NCBI GenBank assembly: GCA_021373115.1 | Contig: JAJFTI010000010.1 | Span: 19,291-83,290 of the forward strand | From: Eubacteriales bacterium | GTDB taxonomy: Bacteria > Bacillota > Clostridia > Christensenellales > CAG-138 | Length of the DNA stretch: 64,000 bases | Reading direction: 5' to 3' | Shown: positions 48,212 through 57,553 of the stretch, piece by piece | Layout: every line of letters starts with the position of its first letter | How positions within the stretch are numbered: the stretch's first letter is position 1 | Made by a program: the position numbers and the translations under genes | Notes under the pieces: generated by a model | What the model was told of the DNA's origin: nothing | The model's input: only the letters and a program-made list of their open reading frames with translations | Databases searched by the model: none

Positions 48212-49839
48212 ACGTTCCTCCCTGTCTGACCCGCTTGCTGCGGGAAATTCTGCTGCGCCGCATGCGCTTCCGCCTGCTCGCTCTGCTCTTTAAGTTGTTT
48301 GAGCAGTTGATCCTTACCTTCGAATACCATCAGTTCCACCGCCTGCGCGGGGGTCATAATGCCGCTTTGCAGCATTCTCAGCGCCAGCTCGTTCTGACTC
48401 ATGGCCGAATACTTCGTCTCCTGCTGCGCTTTGACCGAAATGTAGAATTCGATCGGCAGCAGCGTGTTTCCGGCGGCAGCGCGCCGCACCAGCATCGCGC
48501 TTTCAAAGCTGCATTCCTTCGCCTCTCCATTTACCGTTACGTTGACCCTGCGCGTAAAGAAGTTGAACTCGCGTTCCACCTCTATTTCAAGGCGCACCGC
48601 GTCCCGAAAGCTCTCGTGCAGCATCCGTGCGACCATGCGCGCGCGCTTGTTGCTCATCTCCTGCATCGCCGAGATAGCCGAGGCAGCCGTTACGCCCCCC
48701 GTTACCATGCCGCGCGAAAAGTCGTTTGCGCCGCTTTCCTGCTTGATGCTCTCACGGATGCTCTGAATATAGCCAATTATGTAAGCCGGCAGCGGCGGCG
48801 TGGAAAACCAGGTAACTCCGCTGAGACTCTCGCCGGAGTGTACTTCCTTGGACCAGTCGCGCAGGTCGTCCGTGTCAAACCCGCTCGCCTCCGTCACCAG
48901 CAGTTTATTGTGGCTTGCCATCAGCGCGTTTTTCAGTACGGTCTGGTCGAGCTTATCGGCGTACTTCTGCTGCGTTTCAAACATGTCCACGATGCCCAGC
49001 CCAAGGCAGGAGCCCTTTCGCATAAACATCGGTGTTATGACGAAGGGATACAACCCGTGCTCAAACAAGCCGAACGGTTTTGCATCTCGGCTGTCCGCCA
49101 AGACCTGGTTGCCCGCAATCTGCGCCATATGGACACTGTAGCGCTCCTGTTCCGCGTCATATTCCCGCCACCAGTACTCCAGAAAGAGCACCGCATCCTG
49201 CCGATCCGCGTGAAGGATCCCGTCCTCCATCGCGTCCGGTTTGCCCAGCGCATCCGCGGTGAGAAACGGCGCGGCTTTGGGAAAGTGCGAACCAATGTAA
49301 TCCCGCGTTTTCAGCGAGAGTTTAAACACCGCGCGCCCTTCCTGCGCATCCGTCGCCAGCGGATCGAAAAGGATGCTCCTTGCGTCCACATGACGAATGA
49401 ACGCGCCGCCCAGCCCGCCGTTCAGGTTGTTGTCGTAACCGACTTCCTGCACGCAGTAGCCGCCAACCAGCAGGTCGTGAACGAGCTTTCGGTATTCCTT
49501 CGCGTAACCGTCCGCATCGTGATTCTGCTTGATAATCGCTTCAATCACGCGCGCAACCTCCGCGTCAGCGGGGCTTTCCGGAAGGATCACCGCCTCCGGC
49601 AGACGATCCATCAGCTCGGCCTTTACGTTCTCCACCGTGCTTTGGATAATCGGCGTAACGGGTCGCGGCTCGTTTTTATCCGTCTGCGGAACGTCATGCC
49701 AGTGGTCGCCGCGATACATCCGCTCGCAGCGCTCCAGCCGCTGCCATTCGGCGATATATGCGCCGCGGAACTCGCGAAAAAGCCCGTAAGCACGTTCGCA
49801 GAGCAACCGCTTTGCTTCTGTTTGTTCTTTTGCCTTCAT
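48208..49839 (-). CDS. Phage portal protein (P22-like)
   Basis: 543 residues from ATG 49839, set by AAGGAGGAA 6 nt upstream; a longer in-frame version up to 49911 overlaps the terminase and lacks a site. P22-type portal features: EWQRLERCERMYRGDHWHDV at the start, PIIQSTVENVKAELMDRLPEA, ARSILFDPLATD and a long helical C-terminal half. It forms the dodecameric ring through which DNA enters the head. It overlaps the scaffold-like gene by 4 bp and follows terL by 28 bp. Confidence 0.85.
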   Translation of the reverse strand: MKAKEQTEAKRLLCERAYGLFREFRGAYIAEWQRLERCERMYRGDHWHDVPQTDKNEPRPVTPIIQSTVENVKAELMDRLPEAVILPESPADAEVARVIEAIIKQNHDADGYAKEYRKLVHDLLVGGYCVQEVGYDNNLNGGLGGAFIRHVDARSILFDPLATDAQEGRAVFKLSLKTRDYIGSHFPKAAPFLTADALGKPDAMEDGILHADRQDAVLFLEYWWREYDAEQERYSVHMAQIAGNQVLADSRDAKPFGLFEHGLYPFVITPMFMRKGSCLGLGIVDMFETQQKYADKLDQTVLKNALMASHNKLLVTEASGFDTDDLRDWSKEVHSGESLSGVTWFSTPPLPAYIIGYIQSIRESIKQESGANDFSRGMVTGGVTAASAISAMQEMSNKRARMVARMLHESFRDAVRLEIEVEREFNFFTRRVNVTVNGEAKECSFESAMLVRRAAAGNTLLPIEFYISVKAQQETKYSAMSQNELALRMLQSGIMTPAQAVELMVFEGKDQLLKQLKEQSEQAEAHAAQQNFPQQAGQTGRNV

Positions 49840-49867
49840 GTATTGTTCCTCCTTGCGTTCGACCCGC

Positions 49868-51205
<1,338 letters not shown>

Positions 51206-51206
51206 G

Positions 51207-51605
51207 TCACTCGCTCCATCCTTCCTTGTCCTCCAGCACGATCACGATCCGGCGGTCTTCCTCGTCCGGCGGCAGTTTTTCACCGGTATCGAGTTCGTCC
51301 AGCAGTTTCGCCGCAACGCTGTATTGCAGTTCGCCCAACAGCGCGCGTTCCACGATGTACCGGCCAATCCGCCGGAGCGCACCGGCATACAGCCTGCCCT
51401 CCGTTCCTTCCCCCTGTCTGCGGCCCTTTTTAAGTATCTCCGCCTGCGGTATGCCGAGATGCTCGCTCAGGCCTGCGAGCGTATACGGTGTTTGGCGGAT
51501 TGTAACGCTTCCGTTCTTCAGCGTAACCCGTTCCGCCGTTTCATCGCATGCGGCAAAATACGCTTCCATTTTGCTTTCGAGGGAGTCTGGCTTCGTCCGG
51601 TTCAT
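51207..51605 (-). CDS. Phage terminase small subunit
   Basis: 132 residues from ATG 51605, preceded by AAAGGAG 9 nt upstream; an in-frame extension to 51650 is unlikely. The middle contains an HTH-like helix pair (LAGLSEHLGIPQAEILKKG) that would bind the packaging site, followed by helices (RRIGRYIVERALLGELQYSVAAKLLDEL). First gene of the head operon. No typical family signature is certain, but position directly before terL is decisive. Confidence 0.8.
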   Translation of the reverse strand: MNRTKPDSLESKMEAYFAACDETAERVTLKNGSVTIRQTPYTLAGLSEHLGIPQAEILKKGRRQGEGTEGRLYAGALRRIGRYIVERALLGELQYSVAAKLLDELDTGEKLPPDEEDRRIVIVLEDKEGWSE

Positions 51606-51738
51606 TCGTACGTGCTCCTTTCTTGCGTCGGCGGCAATCCATCGTGTCAAGGCTTTTCACCGCCACGGGTATCGTACCGCACGCGCCCGGTGAATGATTA
51701 CGATAATTCCGCCTTCCGCAATTTCCGGTAATTTACGC

Positions 51739-51763
51739 AAAAAAAGAACGCCGCAGCCGGCGT
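51739..51763 (-). terminator. Leader terminator or attenuator upstream of the phage head operon
   Basis: Minus-strand stem ACGCCG/CGGCGT with loop GCTG and a TC plus T7 tail. No minus-strand gene lies between it and the ferredoxin gene (which has its own terminator), so it would act in the leader of the phage operon. Promoter upstream on this strand is not clear. Confidence 0.55.
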
Positions 51764-51799
51764 GTAAGTAAGTCACTTTTCGTATTTTCCCATTTGTGC

Positions 51800-51805
51800 T
51801 AAGAT
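51800..51805 (+). promoter_or_regulatory. Candidate promoter of the lipoprotein gene
   Basis: Extended -10 TGCTAAGAT (hexamer 51800-51805) with a poor -35 (TTTTCG at 17 bp). It is about 78 bp before the ATG at 51878. Confidence 0.4.
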
Positions 51806-51877
51806 TAAAAGAGTGTAAGACTATGTTCCACTTGTTCCGGCCGGAAACGTCCGGCGAAACCCGAAAGGAAACCCGTT

Positions 51878-52444
51878 ATGAAGAAAGCCTTTTCCATTGT
51901 CATAGCCATTTTGCTGATCTTCGTCTTCGCCTCCTGTAAAATGGTGGCGAACGAATCCGCAACGTCTGCCGCGTCGCCGGAAGCGGCGGCCGCGTCCCCC
52001 GAACCTTCCGTGCAGTTGCCAAACCCCGTCGTCGAGGTTGACGGCTCGTCGGACTTTGCCGGCCTCGGTTTTATCATCACCCCGTATCAAACCGCAAAAG
52101 ACGTCCGCTACAGCATCATCGGCGGCACCGTCGCGCAGATTATCTTCACGCTTGACGGCGAATCCTATACCTACCGCGCCGCGAGAACGACGGAGGATAT
52201 CTCCGGCGTGTACGAAACATTCGACGAGCCCGCACAGCCATTCGATCTCGAAGGACCCGATTTTACACTGAATATCGTTATTCAAACCATCAACGGCGGC
52301 GCAAACGGCGCTCTTGCAAAGTGGGATTACGATGGAATTCAATATTCGTTTTACTCGCCCGATCCTACGGATTACGACGAAATGACGGATGTTCTTTTGC
52401 CCATTCTCTACGTCGATTTCCCGTTTGTCGATTGCTGTGGCTGA
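51878..52444 (+). CDS. Lipoprotein of unknown function
   Basis: 188 residues. Signal peptide with lipobox LIFVFASC (Cys at about 20), then an Ala/Ser/Pro-rich linker and a beta-rich outer domain (VRYSIIGGTVAQIIFTLDGESYTYRAA), resembling envelope proteins of the DUF4367 sort, but not certain. AAAGGAAAC precedes the ATG. It lies divergent from the phage head operon, so it marks the chromosomal flank of that block. Confidence 0.75.
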   Translation: MKKAFSIVIAILLIFVFASCKMVANESATSAASPEAAAASPEPSVQLPNPVVEVDGSSDFAGLGFIITPYQTAKDVRYSIIGGTVAQIIFTLDGESYTYRAARTTEDISGVYETFDEPAQPFDLEGPDFTLNIVIQTINGGANGALAKWDYDGIQYSFYSPDPTDYDEMTDVLLPILYVDFPFVDCCG

Positions 52445-52477
52445 TTTCTATCCGGTTGAACGATTCATTTTTGTACA

Positions 52478-52513
52478 AAAAAGCCCGAACGGCTGAACCG
52501 TCCGGGCTTTTTT
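52478..52513. terminator. Terminator between lipoprotein and ferredoxin genes
   Basis: Stem GCCCGAACGG/CCGTCCGGGC, in which the mismatch is a G-U pair on the minus strand. T-runs lie at both ends (TTTTTT at 52508-52513 and A6 at 52477-52482 for the other strand), so it probably serves both convergent genes. Confidence 0.8.
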
Positions 52514-52524
52514 ATAAAACTGTT

Positions 52525-52695
52525 TTACTCCGCCTTGGGCGCGCCAACGGGGCAAACATCCGCGCAGTTGCCGCAATCGATGCACTTGTCGGCGTCGATG
52601 ACGTAAATGCTGGAGCCTTCGCTGATCGCTTCGGTCGGGCACTCTGCCGCGCAAGCACCGCAGCTGATGCATTCCTCGGAAATTTTATATGCCAT
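52525..52695 (-). CDS. 2[4Fe-4S] ferredoxin
   Basis: 56 residues from ATG 52695 (GGAGGAA 7 nt upstream). Two cluster motifs CxxCxxCxxxCP: CISCGACAAECP and CIDCGNCADVCP. Small electron carrier for anaerobic redox enzymes. An in-frame upstream extension of seven codons lacks a site. It stands alone, with a terminator beyond the stop; ricT begins on the same strand 123 bp upstream. Confidence 0.95.
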   Translation of the reverse strand: MAYKISEECISCGACAAECPTEAISEGSSIYVIDADKCIDCGNCADVCPVGAPKAE

Positions 52696-52817
52696 GATGC
52701 GTTCCTCCGTATCCAAATTTCTCTAACATTATAGCACAGTGCAAAAATTCGTCAACAAAAAGGGGGATAATTGCGCGTGACGCGCTTGATGCTCTGTTTT
52801 TCGCGGTGAACCAGCGC

Positions 52818-54044
52818 TTACTGCCTCTTTTGATCCGTCGGCGGATTTGGACGCGGGCGGTTTGCCCCATCCCGCCTTTGTTGATAATTCGGCCTTGCCG
52901 GGCTGGAGGCTCCGCCCTGCCGCTGCACTTGCGGAGGCATCCCGCTGTTCGCCGTCTGAGACCCTGGCGTCCGATTCTGCTGTTGTTGCCTCTCCGGCCG
53001 CGGCCCCGGGTTTATGCCTGCGTTCTGCTGCGGCGCGGTTCCATCCGTCACTGCGCCCGTATTTGGACGATTGCCGTTCTTACCGCGCCCGCCGCGCCTA
53101 CGGCGTTTCCGGTCCGGGTTGCGCTCCTGAGCGGCTTGCGGCGCGTCTGCCGGAGCGGATTCCTGCGCCGGTTCCCGTTCGGGCATCGGCGCGCTCGCCG
53201 CGTTCGCCGTCTGAACAGGCGGAACGGGCAGCGGTTCGCCTGGTTTTGCGAGCAAAGTATAGTGGAATTCGCGAACATCGATCGATCCATCCGGCATATT
53301 CAGGCGGACCTTCGTTTTTTCGGTAATCACGTTGTTTTCCACTACGAATCCAATGCCGTCCGGCGTCAGGATATCGCGATTGATATGTGGCATCTTATGC
53401 CGCATCTCTTCATAGCAGGACTGTTCGTACTGCAGGCAGCACATCAGCCTCCCGCAAAGGCCGCTGATCTTTGTCGGGCTCAGCGAAAGATTCTGCTCCT
53501 TTGCCATCTTGATGGAAACCGGGTGAAAATCGTCCAGAAATGCTTTACAGCAAACCACTCTGCCGCAAGATCCAAGCCCGCCAAGCATTTTGGCCTCGTC
53601 GCGAACACCGATCTGCCTCAATTCGATTCGAGTCCGAAACTGCGAGGCTAGATCCTTCACCAGTTCGCGAAAATCAACCCGCTCATCCGCCGTGAAATAG
53701 AAGACGAGCTTACTCCCGTTAAACGAGTATTCCGCGCTCACGAGATGCATCTCCAGCTTGTGCTGCTCAATCTTCTGCTGGCAAACGCGAAACGCGTCGC
53801 CCTCCTTGGCGGAGTTCTGCTCGCGCATGGTCGTATCCTGCTCGCTGGCAGGGCGAACAACCGGCTTGAGCGGAGCTACGATCACCGTATCCTCAACCTC
53901 CGTGGCAACCTGCGCCACTTCGCCATATTCCTGCCCGCGAGCGGTTTCAACAATAACCCCGTCGCCTTCCTGAAACACAAATTCCAACGGATCAAAATAA
54001 TAGATGCGTCCGCTCGATTTGAATCGTACGCCGATCACTTTCAT
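52818..54044 (-). CDS. ricT: PSP1 domain protein RicT (YaaT)
   Basis: 408 residues. The PSP1 core carries the cysteines of the RicAFT iron-sulfur complex (LGGLGSCGRVVCCKAF, KISGLCGRLMCCLQYE) and the flanking blocks GDGVIVETARGQEYGEV and LEMHLVSAEYSFNGSKLVFYFTADERVDFRELVKDLA. RicT acts with RicA and RicF in mRNA processing by RNase Y and in sporulation control. The C-terminal about 110 residues are Pro/Arg/Gln-rich and low-complexity. It overlaps holB by 4 bp, in line with the common holB-ricT arrangement. Confidence 0.92.
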   Translation of the reverse strand: MKVIGVRFKSSGRIYYFDPLEFVFQEGDGVIVETARGQEYGEVAQVATEVEDTVIVAPLKPVVRPASEQDTTMREQNSAKEGDAFRVCQQKIEQHKLEMHLVSAEYSFNGSKLVFYFTADERVDFRELVKDLASQFRTRIELRQIGVRDEAKMLGGLGSCGRVVCCKAFLDDFHPVSIKMAKEQNLSLSPTKISGLCGRLMCCLQYEQSCYEEMRHKMPHINRDILTPDGIGFVVENNVITEKTKVRLNMPDGSIDVREFHYTLLAKPGEPLPVPPVQTANAASAPMPEREPAQESAPADAPQAAQERNPDRKRRRRGGRGKNGNRPNTGAVTDGTAPQQNAGINPGPRPERQQQQNRTPGSQTANSGMPPQVQRQGGASSPARPNYQQRRDGANRPRPNPPTDQKRQ

Positions 54045-55030
54045 GTTGATTCCCTGTTCTCCTTTATAAACAGATCCGCCAGTACGCCGTCCAGCGTGAG
54101 AAACACGCTCGCGCCGCCGGCCAGATTCTGCTGTGCCTTGGCTATTGTTTCTATGATACCCTGTATCCGCGCCGTTGTAAAGCGCGACGCAATCTGTTCA
54201 ATCAGATCACATTGGTCGCTGTTCCGGCTCTCCTTTGCGCCAAGCTGGTTCGAAAGCGCATCCCGAAACACGCTTTGCCAGATTGTCAGCAGTGATACCG
54301 CAAGCGAAGCGTCGCCGCGCTTTCGTTTTTTTACGTTCTTTTTATTCCTTGGTTCTTCTTCACCGTCCGTATCCGGTTCCACCTCGGCGGAGCGAACGGT
54401 TACCAGTTCCGCCGTCTCGGAAAACGGTGCGGCAACAAACACCGCCCGCTTTAAGAGCGCAAGCGCTTCCGTTCGGAACGAACGCGACTGTTCCGAGGCA
54501 TAATCGCGCGCCCTTGCGGGAATTCCTTCCGCCAGTGTGGAATAGAAATGTGCTTCCTGCCCGTCCATTCCTTCCTGTATCAGCAGTTGCGCCGTCGCGT
54601 CAATGCTTCCTGCGCCCAGTCGCTCAATTAAGCACCGCGAGCGAATGGTTGGCAGCAGCCCGAACTCGTTCCCTGTCAGGATCAGCATCGTGTCGGAGTT
54701 TGGCTCCTCCAGCGTTTTTAAAAGGGTGTTTTGAATCTGAACGCTCATGTTCTGCGCATCGAGAAAGACAAACGCCCGCCTGCCTCCGTTGAAACCCTGC
54801 ATCGCGGCGGATGCCAGCAGGGTTCGTATGTCTTCCACCTTCACCGTTCCGTCGCCGACTTCCCAGTAATTCGGGTCGCTGATCAGCCGCTTTGGCGTAT
54901 CTTCGCCAAAGCAGTAGAGCGCGGCAGCGCGACGCGCCAGTTCGCGTTTCCCGCTGCCCTCCGGCCCGGTAATCAGAATTGCGTGCGGCGCACGGTCTTC
55001 TCGAATCGCTTTCAGCAGCCGTTCCTGCAT
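54041..55030 (-). CDS. holB: DNA polymerase III subunit delta'
   Basis: 329 residues. The clamp-loader AAA+ domain has a P-loop GPEGSGKRE at 22-30, EEPNSDTMLILTGNE (sensor 1 region) and TIRSRC (SRC box). Of the usual zinc-module cysteines only one remains (ALYCFGEDT), so the zinc site appears absent. It takes part in loading the beta clamp at the replication fork. It starts 4 bp after the stop of the decarboxylase-fold gene and overlaps ricT by 4 bp. Confidence 0.9.
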   Translation of the reverse strand: MQERLLKAIREDRAPHAILITGPEGSGKRELARRAAALYCFGEDTPKRLISDPNYWEVGDGTVKVEDIRTLLASAAMQGFNGGRRAFVFLDAQNMSVQIQNTLLKTLEEPNSDTMLILTGNEFGLLPTIRSRCLIERLGAGSIDATAQLLIQEGMDGQEAHFYSTLAEGIPARARDYASEQSRSFRTEALALLKRAVFVAAPFSETAELVTVRSAEVEPDTDGEEEPRNKKNVKKRKRGDASLAVSLLTIWQSVFRDALSNQLGAKESRNSDQCDLIEQIASRFTTARIQGIIETIAKAQQNLAGGASVFLTLDGVLADLFIKENREST

Positions 55031-55034
55031 GCGT

Positions 55035-56459
55035 TTATTGCTTCTCCTGTTTTACAACGAATACTTTCCCTTTGTGAACGCCAAACAGCGCGCCGCCGCC
55101 GCGTTCCTCGCTGATCAGGTCCGAAATCGCCCGTTTGTCAACTCGTTCTCCTGGCATCACCCGCGCAATCCCCGGCGGGTATACGCCAATCGCTTCACTT
55201 GCAATGCGCCCGTCGGCCTCCGCCAGCGGAATTTGTTCCGAAGGTGCGAAGACCGCATTGCGCAGCTGCATTGCCTGTTCGCAGGCAATCCATTCTGTCG
55301 GAGCAAATGGACGAACTGCTTTCCGCTTCGCCCGATCCGGAAGCTTTGCAAGCGCAGCGAGAAGGCGCTCATACCAAGCCGGTTCGTCGTTTGGCGTCGT
55401 AATCAGTACCAGCCTTCTTTGATCCGCCATCTCCAGAAAAATACCATCGTCCTCCAAACATTTTTGCGCTTCATATCCGCTCAGCCCGCGTCCGGAAACG
55501 TCAATGACAAGCCGCGTCCGGTCGCGATCCGCGATTCCCAGCTCCGGAACCGCTCCGTGCAGCGTTACAAATCCGCCAAGCGACTCAATCTGCGTTTCCA
55601 GTTCTTCTGCGCACTCAACCTGTCCCGTCCAGTTACGCCGTTTGGCCATATAAACCGACCAGTCGAGCGAGGTCATCAGCAGGTATGAAGGGCTAGTCGT
55701 TTCCGTCATCGCAAGCGCGCGGCATACGCGATCCTCGGTGATGCGGCAGTCCCCCAGATGCAGGCTTGCAGCCTGTGTAAGCGCATCCATTGTTTTATGC
55801 TGTGAATGCGCAAAGAGGTCCGCTTTCCCTCCCAGCGCAGGCGGAAACCGGTCCGAAAATGGAAAATGTGATCCATGCGCGCCATCCACAAGCAGCAGTG
55901 CGCCGTAGCGATGCGTAACGTCCGCCAGCGCGGAAATGTCCGCGCAGCAGCCGTACGCATTCGGGGACGTTATCATAACCGCCGTTGCCTTCGAATTCAT
56001 AAGCGCGTTATCCAGGGCATCCGCTGCTACCATGCCGGACAAATGCGTCTCATTATCGAAACGCGGGGAAAGATACGCCGTTTCGATCCCTCTCAGCGCC
56101 GCGCCGTTCACAGCGGAACGGTGACAATCGCGCGAAAGCAGCAGTTTATCGCTATCTTCCAATGAAAGGATCATCGCCTGAACGGCGTTTGTCGAGCCGT
56201 TCACAACATAAAATGACGCTTTGGCTCCATATGCCTTCGCCATTTCACGCTGGGCGGTCTGAATCACCGTTTGAGGATCATGCAGGTTATCCGTTCGCGA
56301 AAGCTCCGTCACATCCCAGTTGATCAATTCTTCCCGCCAGAACCCGGACATGCCGGTTCCCTTGTGCCCGGGCATATGGAAACGCGCGCAGTGGTCGCGT
56401 TCATACGCGCCAAGCGCTTCCTGTAACGTATTCGAATGATCGGAGCGGTTATCGTCCAT
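55035..56459 (-). CDS. Orn/Lys/Arg decarboxylase-fold PLP protein
   Basis: 474 residues. HMPGHKGTG near the N-terminus, a PLP-binding domain with VNGSTNAVQAMIL, SRDCHRSAVNGAAL, LLVDGAHGSHF and the Schiff-base Lys in HSQHKTMDALTQAASL. The C-terminal domain starts near residue 350. This YaaO/SpeA-like class is encoded beside holB-tmk in many Firmicutes; tmk is missing here. Its substrate (Arg, Lys or Orn) is not set by sequence, but the pot polyamine transporter is also encoded in this window. Ribosome site weak; 12 bp downstream of the membrane protein gene. Confidence 0.88.
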   Translation of the reverse strand: MDDNRSDHSNTLQEALGAYERDHCARFHMPGHKGTGMSGFWREELINWDVTELSRTDNLHDPQTVIQTAQREMAKAYGAKASFYVVNGSTNAVQAMILSLEDSDKLLLSRDCHRSAVNGAALRGIETAYLSPRFDNETHLSGMVAADALDNALMNSKATAVMITSPNAYGCCADISALADVTHRYGALLLVDGAHGSHFPFSDRFPPALGGKADLFAHSQHKTMDALTQAASLHLGDCRITEDRVCRALAMTETTSPSYLLMTSLDWSVYMAKRRNWTGQVECAEELETQIESLGGFVTLHGAVPELGIADRDRTRLVIDVSGRGLSGYEAQKCLEDDGIFLEMADQRRLVLITTPNDEPAWYERLLAALAKLPDRAKRKAVRPFAPTEWIACEQAMQLRNAVFAPSEQIPLAEADGRIASEAIGVYPPGIARVMPGERVDKRAISDLISEERGGGALFGVHKGKVFVVKQEKQ

Positions 56460-56471
56460 CCGTTTGGTCTC

Positions 56472-57002
56472 TTATTGTTTCTTTCGTACTTTGGCTGCCT
56501 GCCATTGGTTATGCAATTCGGATAAAAATGATTCGCTCGGGCTGATGAGCAAAATCGTACGCATCCCCTCCGGATTGGCAACAACAATTATGGATTTCTC
56601 CGCCGGTTGAACCGATGCGCGATACAAATGAGCTTGCATTTTTAAAGAACGATCCCATGTGGAGATGGATTCGATTTCCGTCAGCAGCAGAGCAGCAAGC
56701 GCGCGGTCGTTATGCCCCGCAACTCGCTCCACCGCAAGCGTCTGATCCGTCAAAGTATATCGGTAGGAAACGAAATAACGGCGATAAATCCATACGCATC
56801 CAATGGCAATCAGTATATAAAGCGGCGGCTGAATAAGATACCGTGATATCTGCCAGCGTGTAAACAGGAAATTTGCAAACGAAATGACGGCTAGTATCAG
56901 CGCTGTTAAGACAAGATACATCGCGCCGACGGAGCGGTTCCGCTTCCCTGTCGGCTCCACTATTTCAATCGCTACAAGGGTTTGGACGGTATTCTCCTCC
57001 AT
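56472..57002 (-). CDS. Two-helix membrane protein, PH-like domain, possibly leaderless
   Basis: 176 residues from ATG 57002. Two membrane helices (about 28-50 and 58-75: VGAMYLVLTALILAVISFANFLF, LYILIAIGCVWIYRRYF) are followed by a C-terminal beta-rich domain that resembles bacterial PH (bPH2-like) proteins (RYTLTDQTLAVERV, IESISTWDRSL, SIIVVANPEGMRTILLISP). Function unknown. A perfect-spaced promoter with TATAAT at 57009-57014 puts the transcript start at about the A of the ATG, so the mRNA appears leaderless. It leads the operon with the decarboxylase, holB and ricT. Confidence 0.65.
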   Translation of the reverse strand: MEENTVQTLVAIEIVEPTGKRNRSVGAMYLVLTALILAVISFANFLFTRWQISRYLIQPPLYILIAIGCVWIYRRYFVSYRYTLTDQTLAVERVAGHNDRALAALLLTEIESISTWDRSLKMQAHLYRASVQPAEKSIIVVANPEGMRTILLISPSESFLSELHNQWQAAKVRKKQ

Positions 57003-57008
57003 ACGAAC

Positions 57009-57037
57009 ATTATAGAGAACGTACGGTAAAACGTCAA
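57009..57037 (-). promoter_or_regulatory. Promoter of the operon leading to holB-ricT (leaderless start)
   Basis: Minus-strand TTGACG (57032-57037), 17-bp spacer, TATAAT (57009-57014). The predicted +1 falls on the start ATG (57002). Confidence 0.7.
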
Positions 57038-57118
57038 CCAAAGGCGAGTAATTCGAAGTTAATGAAAGAATGAAAGCGATATTTTGAAATAGTCGCCTGT
57101 AATCACTTGCGGGGTTCG

Positions 57119-57147
57119 TTGCAACTGCCGATGAATTCAGGTAGAAT
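57119..57147 (+). promoter_or_regulatory. Promoter of tRNA-Asn
   Basis: TTGCAA (57119-57124), 17-bp spacer, TAGAAT (57142-57147), ending 13 bp before the mature tRNA. Confidence 0.7.
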
Positions 57148-57160
57148 TTGCAGGTAATGT

Positions 57161-57236
57161 TCCTCCTTAGCTCAGTCGGTAGAGCATGCGGCTGTTAACC
57201 GCAGTGTCGTTGGTTCGAGTCCAACAGGGGGAGCCA
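57161..57236 (+). tRNA. tRNA-Asn (anticodon GTT)
   Basis: 76 nt with CCA encoded. Acceptor stem TCCTCCT/AGGGGGA pairs throughout (one T-G), followed by G73 and CCA (57234-57236). Anticodon loop CTGTTAA places GTT at 57194-57196. T arm GGTTCGAGTCC is canonical. It stands alone; the defence island starts beyond its terminators. Confidence 0.97.
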
Positions 57237-57239
57237 GCT

Positions 57240-57278
57240 AAGTACTCACGAAATGATACAATTCGTGAGTACTTTTTC
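57240..57278 (+). terminator. First terminator after tRNA-Asn
   Basis: Twelve-bp stem AGTACTCACGAA/TTCGTGAGTACT (57241-57252, 57262-57273) followed by T5. Confidence 0.88.
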
Positions 57279-57283
57279 TATGC

Positions 57284-57309
57284 AAAAAGCCCAGACTTGC
57301 TGGGCTTTT
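57284..57309. terminator. Second terminator after tRNA-Asn
   Basis: Ten-bp stem AAAAGCCCAG/CTGGGCTTTT (57285-57294, 57300-57309). It follows the first by about 6 bp, a double stop typical of stable-RNA units, and it also precedes the island's first gene on the plus strand. Between 57310 and 57492 no gene is recognised. Confidence 0.8.
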
Positions 57310-57492
57310 AGCGTTTGTGGATTTGGTTGTTCTTACAAAAACCGGTTGATTATGTCTCTCATCGTAAACGGCAAGGAAATTTGCACCCACCTCAGGATTA
57401 CGCGCGAGAGTTTGAGGAATCGCGCAAGAGTACAAAATCTCCCTAGCTGAGTATTAAATATGAAAAACCCCATCAAATATTGTTCTGTGATC

Positions 57493-57521
57493 TTGTCCAT
57501 CACAACTGAAAAAAGTATAAT
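57493..57521 (+). promoter_or_regulatory. Candidate promoter of the restriction operon
   Basis: TTGTCC (57493-57498), 17-bp spacer, TATAAT (57516-57521). Predicted start about 57528, which excludes an in-frame ATG at 57524 as hsdR start. Confidence 0.65.
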
Positions 57522-57553
57522 GAATGCAATTGAGCCAGGTGAAAGGCCATTCT

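Noticed and set aside
57313..57492. Additional small gene between tRNA-Asn and hsdR
   Set aside because: Short open frames exist but lack ribosome sites and protein-like composition.
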